NCBI GenBank assembly: GCA_902783035.1
Contig: CACZPK010000059.1
Location: 1 to 64,000, forward strand
DNA: 64,000 nt
Source of the DNA: Oscillospiraceae bacterium
GTDB taxonomy: Bacteria > Bacillota > Clostridia > Oscillospirales > Oscillospiraceae
Direction: 5' to 3'
The notes beneath the pieces were generated by a model, which was given only the letters and a program-made list of their open reading frames with translations, did no database searches and was not told where the DNA came from. A program made the translations under genes and the position numbers. Numbering within the stretch: position 1 is the stretch's first letter; each line of letters begins with the position of its first letter. Positions 41,399 through 50,130 of the stretch are shown here, piece by piece.

Positions 41399-43564
41399 AT
41401 GAAACTTGGACGACGATTTATGCTTATGAAAATGTTATGGAAAGATATGTTACCTATGCGGATAGTGACCTCCGCTTTGCTGATTGCAGCGTTGGTGTTG
41501 TCCCTTGCCGTTCCTGCATTTGCGGCGGATACGGATACCCTGACTCGCGGCGAGTTCATCACCGCTCTGTTTGAGGCCAGCGGTGCGAAGGAAACACAGA
41601 CACATCAGGAGTTTTTCGGCGACGTTCCGGCGGACGGAACGCTGGCGCAGGCCGTCCGCTGGGCGGCGGAAACAAAAATCATCAACGGCTACGGCAACGG
41701 AAAATTCGGCTCCGACGATCCCATGACCCGCGAGCAAATGGCTGCTATGCTCTACCGTGGCGCGCAGGCGCTGGGGCAGACGCCGGAGGGCGAGTGGACG
41801 TTCCCACTGGGGTATCAGGACGCCGCTGACATTTCCGCCTATGCAGACAAGGCTGTGCAGTGGATGAGCATGAATCGGCTCTTCGCCGATTCGGTCAAAA
41901 CCATTGAACCGGCGGCTGCGGTGACACAAGGGGAGTTTTCGCGGACGCTCACGGTCTGGCAGCAATTCGTGTCGCAGGACAGGGATATCCTGATTCTCTA
42001 TACCAGCGACGTCCACTGCAGCATTGACCGGGGCTTTGGATACGCCGGACTCTGGGAAGCCAAAAATGCTCTGATCGCGCAAGGTTATAACGTGATCCTG
42101 GTGGATGACGGAGACAGCATCCAAGGCGAGTCCATCGGCACAATGACAAAGGGCGCGGCGCTGACGCAACTGATGGATCAGCTGGGCTACAGCGTTGCCA
42201 TTCCCGGAAATCATGAGTTTGATTATGGAATGGACGAGTTTCTGTCTTTGGCTGAAAAGACCGGATACTCCTATATATCCTGCAACTTCGTCCACAACGG
42301 GGAACCCGTTTTTGAGCCGTATGTTATCCGTGAACTCGGCGGGAAGAAGATTGCCTTTGTCGGCGTGACGACGCCGAAAACCATCACCAGCTCCACGCCG
42401 GCCTATTTCCAGAACGATGTGGGCGAATACGTGTACGGCTTTTGTCAGGATATGACGGGCGAGGGCGTCTATAACGCGGTGCAGAATGCAGCGGACGCGG
42501 CGCGTGCCGCCGGCGCGGACTACATTGTGGTTATGGCGCATCTGGGCAATGAAGTCGCGAGCACACCATGGACTTATGAGGACGTTATTACCCATACCAC
42601 GGGGATTGACGTTCTTTTGGACGGACACAGCCACGACACCGATCAGGTGGTTGTGAAGAACGCGGCAGGAAAGAGCGTCCCGCGCTCCGCCTGCGGCACG
42701 AGAATGGGATGTATCGGATGGTGCCGTATCGCGACAGACGGAAGGATCAGCACGGGCCTTTACAGCTGGGACCGGGAAGCGTCCGCGCAGGAACTGCTGG
42801 GGCTTGACAACAGCATGACGCGCACCATCGCGGACGCCACCGATGAACTGAACGAAAAGCTCAAGGAGATCGTGGCGCACACGGATGTGCCACTCACGAT
42901 CAATGATCCGGAAGCGGTGGATTCCAACGGCAAGCCGGTCCGTATTGTCCGGCGCATGGAAACCAATCTTGGCGACCTGTGCGCGGATGCGTTCCGCAAC
43001 CAGTCCGGCGCAGACATTGCCTTTGCCAACGGCGGCGGTGTGCGTGCCAATATCGCTGCGGGAGACATTACGCTGGGCGATCTTCTCAGCGTTCAACCGT
43101 TCGGGAACTCCCTGTGCATGATCGAAGCAACGGGACAGCAGATTTTGGATGCGCTGGAATGGGGCGCCCGTTCGACACCCAACGAATCCGCTGCTTTCCT
43201 CCAGGTTTCCGGCATGCGCTATGAGGTACACACTTATATCGATTCTCCCTGCGTGGCGGATGAAAACGGCCTCTTTCTCCGCGTGGAGGGCGAGCGCCGT
43301 GTGAAAAACGTCCTTGTGGGCGGCGAGCCGATTGACCCCGATAAGACCTATACGGTTGCCAGCCACGACTACATGCTGCTGGACTACGGCGATGGGTTCA
43401 CCATGTTTGACGGCGCGCCGCTCCTGCTTGACTGCGTGAAGCTGGACAACCAGCTGCTGATCGACTACATTGTTGAGACACTTGGCGGCGTGATCGGCGA
43501 GCAGTATGCCGATCCCTATGGCGATGGCAGGATCAAGGTCGTTGAAAGCGCCGGTAAAACTTAG
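41399..43564 (+). CDS. Surface 5'-nucleotidase-type metallophosphoesterase with SLH domains
   Basis: Exported enzyme, up to 721 aa. After a signal peptide (SALLIAALVLSLAVPAFA) come three S-layer homology repeats (LTRGEFITALFEASGA, MTREQMAAMLYRGAQALG, VTQGEFSRTLTVWQQF), which anchor it to the cell wall. The metallophosphoesterase domain has YTSDVHCS, DDGDSIQGES, PGNHEFDYG and LDGHSHD; the 5'-nucleotidase C-terminal domain has NLGDLCADAFR and GGGVRANIAAGDITLGDLL. It probably dephosphorylates extracellular nucleotides. Start uncertain: 41399, 41435 and 41456 are all in frame and none has a good ribosome site. Confidence 0.88.
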   Translation: MKLGRRFMLMKMLWKDMLPMRIVTSALLIAALVLSLAVPAFAADTDTLTRGEFITALFEASGAKETQTHQEFFGDVPADGTLAQAVRWAAETKIINGYGNGKFGSDDPMTREQMAAMLYRGAQALGQTPEGEWTFPLGYQDAADISAYADKAVQWMSMNRLFADSVKTIEPAAAVTQGEFSRTLTVWQQFVSQDRDILILYTSDVHCSIDRGFGYAGLWEAKNALIAQGYNVILVDDGDSIQGESIGTMTKGAALTQLMDQLGYSVAIPGNHEFDYGMDEFLSLAEKTGYSYISCNFVHNGEPVFEPYVIRELGGKKIAFVGVTTPKTITSSTPAYFQNDVGEYVYGFCQDMTGEGVYNAVQNAADAARAAGADYIVVMAHLGNEVASTPWTYEDVITHTTGIDVLLDGHSHDTDQVVVKNAAGKSVPRSACGTRMGCIGWCRIATDGRISTGLYSWDREASAQELLGLDNSMTRTIADATDELNEKLKEIVAHTDVPLTINDPEAVDSNGKPVRIVRRMETNLGDLCADAFRNQSGADIAFANGGGVRANIAAGDITLGDLLSVQPFGNSLCMIEATGQQILDALEWGARSTPNESAAFLQVSGMRYEVHTYIDSPCVADENGLFLRVEGERRVKNVLVGGEPIDPDKTYTVASHDYMLLDYGDGFTMFDGAPLLLDCVKLDNQLLIDYIVETLGGVIGEQYADPYGDGRIKVVESAGKT

Positions 43565-43602
43565 CGCACAATCACAGTGAAAGTATTTGGGAGGACAACG
43601 GC

Positions 43603-44304
43603 ATGAAAGGATGCGTGCGAGCCGTGTTTTTACCGTTTGCCATGGTTGGATTGCTGCTTTGCCTGCTGGCGGGATGCTCCGCAGGGGCAGCAGAGGAGCA
43701 GGATATCGAACCGGTAGCCGGACAGCCGGTTGCGCCCCGCAACGCTGCGGAAGATCTCCTGCTCGTCGTAGATTTTCAAAACGTGTATCTTCCGGGCCGT
43801 GAATGGGGCTGTCCGGGAATGCCGGAGGCCTTGAAAAACACGATCCGGCTCTTGAACGATGAAAACGCGCCGGATTATATCCTGACCAAATACATTGCCC
43901 CGACCGATCCGGTCGGGCGCTGGAAAGACTATAACGAGGCGTTTCGGGACATCAACGAAACCCCTTTCCTCGCTGAGTTTCCCGAGGAACTGGCGGCGTA
44001 TGCCGTGAAAGAGAAAGTGGTGGAAAAATCGACGTTTTCCTCCATGAAGTCGGAGCAGGTGCTTGCTGCGCTGGAAGGCAAAAAGTCAATTGTTCTGACC
44101 GGGGTGACGGCGGAGTGCTGCGTGCTCTCGACCATGATGGATGCGATCGACATGGGCTATGAGGTCGTGTACCTCTACGATTGCATCGCCGGACAGAGCG
44201 CCGAGCTGGATGCGCAGATTCGGGGAATTGCGGAGATCTATGCGCCGGTGCATACGACAATTATGAGCAGTGAGGAGTACTTGACTGCCATCGCGGGGAA
44301 ATGA
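43603..44304 (+). CDS. Isochorismatase-family cysteine hydrolase lipoprotein
   Basis: 233-aa predicted lipoprotein: a basic start, hydrophobic helix and lipobox LLAGC near residue 25. The mature domain is an isochorismatase-like hydrolase with the catalytic aspartate in LLVVDFQN, lysine in VEKSTFSS and cysteine in GVTAECCVLST. GGGAGG precedes the ATG. Most members are cytoplasmic amidases or hydrolases; an exported one is unusual. It is 38 nt after the SLH nucleotidase gene, so both may act on extracellular nucleotide or vitamin-type substrates. Confidence 0.88.
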   Translation: MKGCVRAVFLPFAMVGLLLCLLAGCSAGAAEEQDIEPVAGQPVAPRNAAEDLLLVVDFQNVYLPGREWGCPGMPEALKNTIRLLNDENAPDYILTKYIAPTDPVGRWKDYNEAFRDINETPFLAEFPEELAAYAVKEKVVEKSTFSSMKSEQVLAALEGKKSIVLTGVTAECCVLSTMMDAIDMGYEVVYLYDCIAGQSAELDAQIRGIAEIYAPVHTTIMSSEEYLTAIAGK

Positions 44305-44332
44305 GAGTATTCCATACATGACGAGGCAAAGG

Positions 44333-44370
44333 AAATGGGAGGCAGTGAATACTGCCCCCCATTTTTGTTT
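44333..44370 (+). terminator. Terminator after the isochorismatase-like gene
   Basis: AAATGGGAGGCAGT pairs with ACTGCCCCCCATTT (one mismatch), then TTTGTTT. Confidence 0.85.
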
Positions 44371-44562
44371 TGTAACGGGCTTCACACGAGATCCGCCAAG
44401 ATGTTTTCTTTGACAGATTGCGTATGGCATAACCGCAGAGTTGACAGGCTATGTAACCCATGCATATTCTTAGATGTATTATATTCGGATATCAGGCCGT
44501 TTTCAAGAACAAAAGGTATGATTCATTGCATTCAGGTAGATAATAGCAACAGGAGGTGTGAA

Positions 44563-44700
44563 ATGGACAACTATAATGAGGTTCGAATCGGAGAGGCAAC
44601 CTATGAAGTCAATCGGGTATTTTCCGATAGACAGACTGTTTCAGATGTGATTTGCGAGGCTGTTATTCAAAAGGTCAAACGCCAAGCGGTAACAATTTGA
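44563..44700 (+). CDS. TnpW-like small protein of serine-recombinase elements
   Basis: 45-aa protein (EVRIGEATYEVNRVFSDRQT) starting at 44563 with a perfect AGGAGGTG site. Small proteins with this IG-x-TYEVN-x-F pattern are common next to TnpX-type recombinases on clostridial mobile elements, where their role is unclear; a directionality or regulatory role is possible. It is 63 nt upstream of the recombinase gene, whose promoter overlaps its stop codon. Confidence 0.7.
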   Translation: MDNYNEVRIGEATYEVNRVFSDRQTVSDVICEAVIQKVKRQAVTI

Positions 44701-44725
44701 CGAACGCTCGGACCTGCGGTATAAT
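44697..44725 (+). promoter_or_regulatory. Strong promoter of the serine recombinase gene
   Basis: TTGACG (44697-44702), 17 bp, TATAAT (44720-44725); GAAGGAGG and the ATG at 44764 follow. Confidence 0.85.
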
Positions 44726-44763
44726 GGCACCGTGGGTCGGTTTGCCGTAGAAGGAGGCGAAAA

Positions 44764-46428
44764 ATGGCGGCCGGCAGAATGAAATTAGCTTTTGGCTACT
44801 ATCGACTGTCCAATGATGAGAAGAACCGGGGGGAATCCTCAAGTATCAGTAACCAACGTATGGTCGTTGAACGGTACTGCCAGATGAACGGTATCACGTT
44901 GGTATGTGACTTTAAGGATGACGGGTATTCGGGCGGAAACTTCAATCGTCCCGACTTCCAGAAAATGATGCGTGAACTGGAGCGCGGAAAAATCCAGATG
45001 GTCATTACCAAGGATCTTTCAAGGCTTGGCAGAGATATGCGCGAGTCGAGCTATTACGCCGAACAGTTCTTCCCGGAGCATGGCATCCACTATATTGCAA
45101 TCAACGACAACTTTGATTCTGACCGTGATAACGTGATGGCACCTTTTCAGTTCGCGATGAATGAGGTGTACCTTCGGGATGGATCGAGAAAGGTCAAGGA
45201 GGTCTTGAAAGCAAAGAGGGAAGACGGTCAATATTGTGCTTGCCCGCCGTATGGCTATCGAAAGAGCGAGACCGACAGAAACAAGCTTATACCGGATGAG
45301 GAGACGGCACCAATCGTAAAACGCATCTTCGACGCCGCTGCGCACGGCGATTCTTCACGCAAGATCGCACTTGATCTTGTGGCGGACGGTGTGATACCGC
45401 CGCTGAAGTATCGCGTTCTCTATCGCGATGCGTTCAGCGACAGAGGCGCCGCGCATGCGGCGGACGCCTGGAATTATACGACGGTCAAGAGAATCTTGAA
45501 AAACCGGGTTTACCTCGGCGATACATTGCTTGGAAAGACCCGAAAGGTCAGCTTCCGGTCGAAGCTGAAGATCCCGGTACCTCAGGATGAATGGATTGTT
45601 ACGCCGGATACGCATCAGCCACTGGTCACGCCAGAGATCTTCGACAGGGCACAGGCCAATTTGGGACGGGGCAAGCAGAATTATCAGCAATTTGACCATG
45701 TGCGCAAGAGTATCTTTTCCGGTCTCGTTGAATGTGAGTTGTGCGGGCACGCTCTTTGCTCTTGTGGAACCGTATATAAAGGGGAACGGGATAAATACTG
45801 GTATCTCTCCTGCACGCAGAAGCGCAAGGACGTGGCAAAGCCATGTGAAGGGGTTCGCATTCGCTACACCGACCTGATGGAAGTCGTCAAGACGGAGTTG
45901 AACGCGCTGATTGACCTGAGCAACAAGGAAGCGGAGAAAATCACAAGAGCGGCGGTGCTTCAGGCAACCAGCGAGAATACGCAGAATGCCAGGCAGAATA
46001 AGCTCAAGCGCTCCAAAGAGCGTCTGGAGGCAATCGACAAGATCCTTACAAAGCTCTACTATGACAACGCCGAAGGAAAGTTAAGTGATGAGCGATTGGA
46101 CAGCCTGGTGGAGAAAATACAGAGCGAAGCGGCACAGCTCAATGCGACGATTCAGGAACTGGACATTGCCGGAGAAACAGAAGCGGAGGACGAGGAAGAA
46201 AAGCTCAGATACTTTTTTGAACTGGCAAAGCAGTACACACACATTGAGACGCTTGACCGGGATGTTCTTGTTGCTTTTATTGACCGGATTATTGTCGGGC
46301 CGAAATCATTTCCGGAAGGTCATATCAAGGCAACGAGAGCAGGCGTGCCATACAAGCAGAGAGTTCGGATCGTCTACAAATTCATTGGCGATATAAATAA
46401 TGTACCGGCCGGAAAACTGGACATATAG
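44764..46428 (+). CDS. Large serine recombinase (TnpX-like site-specific recombinase)
   Basis: 554-aa recombinase that cuts and rejoins DNA through a serine. The catalytic domain covers residues 1-150, with the active serine at 16 (GYYRLSNDE), DDGYSGGNFNRPDFQ and LSRLGRDMRES. The recombinase domain follows (about 165-280), then a zinc ribbon (CELCGHALCSCG ... CTQKRK) and a long C-terminal coiled coil and DUF4368-like end. The gene is intact. Its stop is about 100 bp from the right junction that splits the SASP gene, the usual placement of a recombinase beside its att site. Confidence 0.95.
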   Translation: MAAGRMKLAFGYYRLSNDEKNRGESSSISNQRMVVERYCQMNGITLVCDFKDDGYSGGNFNRPDFQKMMRELERGKIQMVITKDLSRLGRDMRESSYYAEQFFPEHGIHYIAINDNFDSDRDNVMAPFQFAMNEVYLRDGSRKVKEVLKAKREDGQYCACPPYGYRKSETDRNKLIPDEETAPIVKRIFDAAAHGDSSRKIALDLVADGVIPPLKYRVLYRDAFSDRGAAHAADAWNYTTVKRILKNRVYLGDTLLGKTRKVSFRSKLKIPVPQDEWIVTPDTHQPLVTPEIFDRAQANLGRGKQNYQQFDHVRKSIFSGLVECELCGHALCSCGTVYKGERDKYWYLSCTQKRKDVAKPCEGVRIRYTDLMEVVKTELNALIDLSNKEAEKITRAAVLQATSENTQNARQNKLKRSKERLEAIDKILTKLYYDNAEGKLSDERLDSLVEKIQSEAAQLNATIQELDIAGETEAEDEEEKLRYFFELAKQYTHIETLDRDVLVAFIDRIIVGPKSFPEGHIKATRAGVPYKQRVRIVYKFIGDINNVPAGKLDI

Positions 46429-46519
46429 CACAAGGTTTAGAAAGCGTATGTCTACAGGCCTGCTTTTTGCATGGAACAGAATCATTAAAATTGTTCTGAA
46501 AATAATAGGGTAAGTCTAA

Positions 46520-46651
46520 TCATTTTTGCAAGATGGAGACTGCTGAAGATGGAGGTGGAACACCAAAGTCGGAGGCCGCTTCCATCTTGAACTGGTCCAT
46601 GGCGCTGCGCGCCTCGGGGATGTTGAGCTGGTAATTGTTCTTACTGGACAT
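46520..46651 (-). pseudogene. SASP gene, N-terminal half fused to foreign sequence
   Basis: From ATG 46651 (AAAGGAG upstream) the frame reads SSKNNYQLNIPEARSAMDQ, then FKMEAASDFGV, the N-terminal half of an alpha/beta-type SASP, including the region cut by the germination protease. After GV (46560) it continues PPPSSAVSILQK to a stop at 46520, which is not SASP sequence. Joined to the half at 39685 it gives a normal 65-aa SASP with the native DFGV-NLKKGYNG junction. The short chimeric product is unlikely to protect DNA. Confidence 0.92.
46530..46564 (+). other. Right recombination junction (attL/attR-like half site)
   Basis: Arm AAGATGG (46530-46536) ... GGAGGTGG (46551-46558) abuts the SASP N-terminal half (minus strand GGTGT at 46564-46560). 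AAGATGGAG also recurs at 46546, adjacent to the core. It mirrors the left junction arm at 39656-39686. Confidence 0.7.
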
Positions 46652-46800
46652 GATCGTTACTCCTTTTTGCATTTTGTTGCACGTTGCCGTGCGTTTGGGT
46701 ATCGCAGTCATAGCTTGCCCCGCACATTCTGCCCTATGCGCGGCGGGAGCTGGGAATTGCTGGGGGTGCTTTCGCCGTTGACCGCGACGCTGCGCGATGC

Positions 46801-46826
46801 TATAATAGCCGCATACGGCTATTATA
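46801..46826. repeat. 11-bp perfect inverted repeat
   Basis: TATAATAGCCG and CGGCTATTATA with loop CATA. It lies between the SASP start and the gene at 46940. It could end the latter's transcript or be an operator; no T-run follows on either strand. Confidence 0.6.
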
Positions 46827-46939
46827 TTGCGATTAAACCGCGCATTCCATAACGTCGCTGTGCGCCGGGGCAAGCATAACTGTAAAATGCGGTTAAAAAC
46901 ATGCAAATCACGTTCTGTACCTGTGTTTTTTGCTCGCAT

Positions 46940-47374
46940 TCATTGCGCCAGAAGGCGGACGCCTGCTGCCAGCAGCGCATGCTCCGGCTCCAGCGTCGCG
47001 AACGCTGCGCCCAGCGGGAACTCCTGCGGCTCAAGAAGTGTGCCGCACAGCGTCAGCACACCGCGCTGGAGACACAGCAGCCGCCCTGCACCTGTGACGC
47101 CGGAGAGCGTCAGGGTGTCACGCGGGGAGAAACCGCAACCCACGACCTGCATGGCCCTGATACTTCCGATCCGCAGGGGATCGCTGTCGCCGGGCACGAG
47201 CAGCGTGCGCGCAAACAGCGCGTCGGGGAGCGGGACGGACACAGCGGAGCGCGTCAGCGCCAGCAAATCCCAGAACCGTCCCGCTGCATCCGTCGGCGCA
47301 TGCAAAGCGCGCGCGTTCACAGCGGCAGCATGGCATAAAACCTCTGCGCCGACGCCGACGATCGCGATTTCCAT
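46940..47374 (-). CDS. Hypothetical protein
   Basis: 144-aa protein not recognised. It begins EIAIVGVGAEVLCHAAAV and is rich in Ala, Leu and Val, with no clear signal peptide. The ATG at 47374 has GAGGTGA about 10 nt upstream; the frame is open to 47446. Gene density and codon pattern support it being coding, but I cannot name a domain. Confidence 0.5.
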   Translation of the reverse strand: MEIAIVGVGAEVLCHAAAVNARALHAPTDAAGRFWDLLALTRSAVSVPLPDALFARTLLVPGDSDPLRIGSIRAMQVVGCGFSPRDTLTLSGVTGAGRLLCLQRGVLTLCGTLLEPQEFPLGAAFATLEPEHALLAAGVRLLAQ

Positions 47375-47512
47375 GTGATCCGTCACCTCGCTGTTTTTTG
47401 TGATTTCTATGCCGTATTCTTTGCAGATTGCAACGTAATATTGCATGTGCGGCGAATAAAATACCGCTTTTTATACAGCGGACAGACAGAATTAAGGAAG
47501 AGAGGCGGCGCC

Positions 47513-48052
47513 ATGCATCCTTGGGCACATTTCAAGACCATTACGCGGCACAGACGGCTCGTGCGGCGGTATTGCTTCCGGCTCGGGCTGTATGCGCAGG
47601 GATTGACGCACGACCTGAGCAAGTATTCGCCCGTTGAGTTCTGGCGCGGCGCGAAATACTATCAGGGCTTCCGCAGTCCGAATGACGCCGAGCGCCGTAT
47701 AAACGGCGTATCGCTGGCGTGGCTGCATCACAAAGGGCGCAACCGCCATCACTATGAGTACTGGATCGACTACTGCATCGGTCCCGACGACAAAATCTAC
47801 ACCGGTGGGTGCAAAATGCCGATGCGGTACGTTGCGGAGATGTTCTGTGACCGCATAGCGGCGTGCCGCATCTATCTGGGGGAGAAGTATACCGATTCCG
47901 CTGCCTACGATTACTTCATCCGCTCCAAGCCGCACATCATCATCCATCCTGAGACGAGCGACGAGATCGAGAAGATGCTGCTTGTGCTGAAAGAGGAAGG
48001 GGAGGACGCGGCATTTGCCTATGTTCGCCGTCGGCTGGAAGAGACGCGCTGA
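47513..48052 (+). CDS. DUF5662 family protein
   Basis: 179-aa protein with many conserved His and Asp residues: THDLSKYSPVEFW near residue 30, WLHHKGRNRHHYEYW near 72 and YVAEMFCDRIAA near 103. The histidine-rich layout suggests a metal-dependent, HD-like helical fold. ATG 47513 is used because the first native family residues (MHPWAHFKTITRHR) follow it and AAGGAAGAGAGG lies upstream. Substrate unknown. Confidence 0.82.
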   Translation: MHPWAHFKTITRHRRLVRRYCFRLGLYAQGLTHDLSKYSPVEFWRGAKYYQGFRSPNDAERRINGVSLAWLHHKGRNRHHYEYWIDYCIGPDDKIYTGGCKMPMRYVAEMFCDRIAACRIYLGEKYTDSAAYDYFIRSKPHIIIHPETSDEIEKMLLVLKEEGEDAAFAYVRRRLEETR

Positions 48053-48101
48053 ATGCAAGGAGAAAATTTCGTGAAAATTCTGCGGAATATCGAATTTTGA
48101 C

Positions 48102-48130
48102 TTGATTTATGGGGGACGGTGTGGTATACT
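48102..48130 (+). promoter_or_regulatory. Promoter of the radical SAM gene at 48167
   Basis: TTGATT (48102-48107), 17 bp, TATACT (48125-48130). Confidence 0.65.
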
Positions 48131-48166
48131 ACTTCGCGATTCTGGACTAAGGACGGACACTAAGCC

Positions 48167-49054
48167 ATGAGCCATCCCTATAAAACCCGCGCGGGCGGCG
48201 CGACCGTTACGGTCTTTGTACCATATGACTGCCGCAACAACTGCCCGTTTTGTGTGAATAAGCAGGAGTACGCCGATTGTACCGGCTTCTCCGTGGACAA
48301 GATCATTGCGAGCATCCATGCGATGGACGCCATTACGCCCGCATGTGATTTTGTGTTTACCGGCGGCGAGCCGTTTGCGAATCTTGCTTCGCTTCAGCGT
48401 ATGCTGGACGCCGTTCCGACCACGCACAACGTCTACATCAACACCACATTCCCCGTGCAGCCCGGGTGCAGCGCGGAGGAGATGCTGGCGTTTACCGAGC
48501 GGAACAAGGATAAGATCACCTGCATCAATGTTTCCCGCCATGTTGACCCCTATGTGGAGGAGTCTCCGGATGACGTTGTGGCGCGCATTGCGACGCCGAA
48601 ACGCATCAACTGCGTGCTGTATATGGACTATCCGTCTGACAAGCTGCAGGATTTTGCGGAGCGCTGGCGCAAGTACAATATCCCCATTCAGTTCCGTTAC
48701 GACTACACGGAGACGACGCCGGAGAACCTCTATGAAGAGGAGAACGATCCCATTTTGCAGGATCTCAACCGCCAGTTTACTTATAAGGGCTTGGACGGCT
48801 GCCGGATGCGCAACGGTTTCCATTTCCTCTACAAGGATCTGCACATGACTTACCACAAGACGCTGCCGTACTCCACCATTGTCGAGACGGATGAGAACGG
48901 CGTGACTTGGGATATTCTCTACGATATCCTCATCAAGCAGAACGGCGACATCCAGTCCGACTGGACGGGTGAACCGCTGGATGTTGAGAAGTACCGCCAT
49001 GTGACCTTTGAACCGTATGATCTCAAAGTGCTTAACGGTACGATTGACTTTTAA
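48167..49054 (+). CDS. Radical SAM protein of unknown substrate
   Basis: 295-aa radical SAM enzyme. The cluster motif CRNNCPFC (C-x3-C-x2-C) is near residue 22 and the SAM-contacting GGEPF motif near 67. There is no SPASM or twitch cysteine set at the C-terminus, so it has probably only one cluster. It has its own promoter and terminator and no operon partner, so no pathway can be assigned. Confidence 0.85.
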   Translation: MSHPYKTRAGGATVTVFVPYDCRNNCPFCVNKQEYADCTGFSVDKIIASIHAMDAITPACDFVFTGGEPFANLASLQRMLDAVPTTHNVYINTTFPVQPGCSAEEMLAFTERNKDKITCINVSRHVDPYVEESPDDVVARIATPKRINCVLYMDYPSDKLQDFAERWRKYNIPIQFRYDYTETTPENLYEEENDPILQDLNRQFTYKGLDGCRMRNGFHFLYKDLHMTYHKTLPYSTIVETDENGVTWDILYDILIKQNGDIQSDWTGEPLDVEKYRHVTFEPYDLKVLNGTIDF

Positions 49055-49070
49055 TCAAATCAGCAACTAA

Positions 49071-49114
49071 AAACGGCTGCGGCGATTATATTCGCCGCAG
49101 CCGTTTCAATTTTT
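49071..49114. terminator. Bidirectional terminator between the radical SAM gene and asd
   Basis: AAACGGCTGCGGCGA / TCGCCGCAGCCGTTT perfect 15-bp stem with a 6-nt loop, then CAATTTTT. Confidence 0.9.
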
Positions 49115-49122
49115 GTGCCGGC

Positions 49123-50124
49123 TTACTGGAGCAACAGTTCCGCAATCTGTACGGTGTTGGTAGCAGCGCCCTTGCGCACCTGGTCGCCGCAGCACCAGAG
49201 ATTCAGACCGCGCGGATCGGTCAGGTCGTCGCGGATACGTCCAACAAAGACGATATCCTGACCGGAGGTATCCAGCGGCATGGGATAGACCTTGTTCTTC
49301 AGGTCGTCCACAAGGCGGCAGCCCGGCGCCTTGGCAATCAGTTCGCGTGCACGTTCGACGCTGATCTTTTCCTTTGTGCGCAGTACGACGGAAACGCTGT
49401 GGCTGCGTACGACGGGCACGCGCACACAGGTGCAGGAGACGCGCATTTCCGGCAGGTGCAGGATCTTGCGCCCTTCGTTCTGCATCTTCATCTCCTCGCT
49501 GGTGTAGCCCATGTACTGCTCACCGCCGATCTGGGGGATGACGTTGTAAGCAATCTGATACTGGAACACCTTCGGCTCGTAGGTTTCACCACGCAGATCC
49601 GCCTCGACCTCGGCCATCAGCTCCTTCGGGCCGGCGGCACCTGCGCCGGAAGTCGCCTGATAAGACGATGCGATAATCGTCTCAATGGGGCTTTCCTTTG
49701 CCAGCGCATTGATGGCAACGAGCGTGACGATGGTGGTGCAGTTGGGGTTGGAGATGATCCCGTTGTGCCACTTGACGTCTTCGGGGTTAATCTCGGGGAT
49801 AACCAGCGGTACCTTGGGGTCAAGGCGGAATGCGCTGGAATTATCCACAAACGTCGCGCCCGCTTTGACAATGCTCGGCGCAAAGCGCTCGGCGATGTCG
49901 TTTTCCGCCGCGCCGAGCACGATGTCCAGCCCGTCAAACGCGTTGTCCGAAGCCTCGGCGATCGTGACCTTTTCGCCGCGGAAGGTGAGCGTGCTGCCCG
50001 CGCTGCGCGCGGAGGCGATGGGGCGCAGCGAAGCGACGGGGAAGTTGCGCTCTTCGAGGATCTTCATCATTTCCTGTCCCACGGCGCCCGTCGCGCCGAG
50101 GATGCCGACATTGACTTGTTTCAT
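49123..50124 (-). CDS. asd: Aspartate-semialdehyde dehydrogenase
   Basis: Reduces aspartyl phosphate to aspartate semialdehyde, the branch point to lysine, threonine and methionine; 333 aa. NADP-binding GILGATGAVGQEMM at the start, active cysteine in ISNPNCTT near residue 128, and the HSVSVVLRT segment with the substrate-binding histidine. Six nt after lysC, with AAAGGAG inside the lysC end. Third gene of hom-lysC-asd. Confidence 0.96.
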   Translation of the reverse strand: MKQVNVGILGATGAVGQEMMKILEERNFPVASLRPIASARSAGSTLTFRGEKVTIAEASDNAFDGLDIVLGAAENDIAERFAPSIVKAGATFVDNSSAFRLDPKVPLVIPEINPEDVKWHNGIISNPNCTTIVTLVAINALAKESPIETIIASSYQATSGAGAAGPKELMAEVEADLRGETYEPKVFQYQIAYNVIPQIGGEQYMGYTSEEMKMQNEGRKILHLPEMRVSCTCVRVPVVRSHSVSVVLRTKEKISVERARELIAKAPGCRLVDDLKNKVYPMPLDTSGQDIVFVGRIRDDLTDPRGLNLWCCGDQVRKGAATNTVQIAELLLQ

Positions 50125-50130
50125 GATTTC

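Noticed and set aside
44305..44562. Further gene between the isochorismatase-like and TnpW-like genes
   Set aside because: Only a terminator and promoter-like TTGACA elements are visible; no frame with a ribosome site.
39688..46560. Simple insertion of a mobile element into the SASP gene
   Set aside because: An unrearranged insertion would leave both SASP halves on one strand; they are on opposite strands. It remains possible only with an additional inversion.
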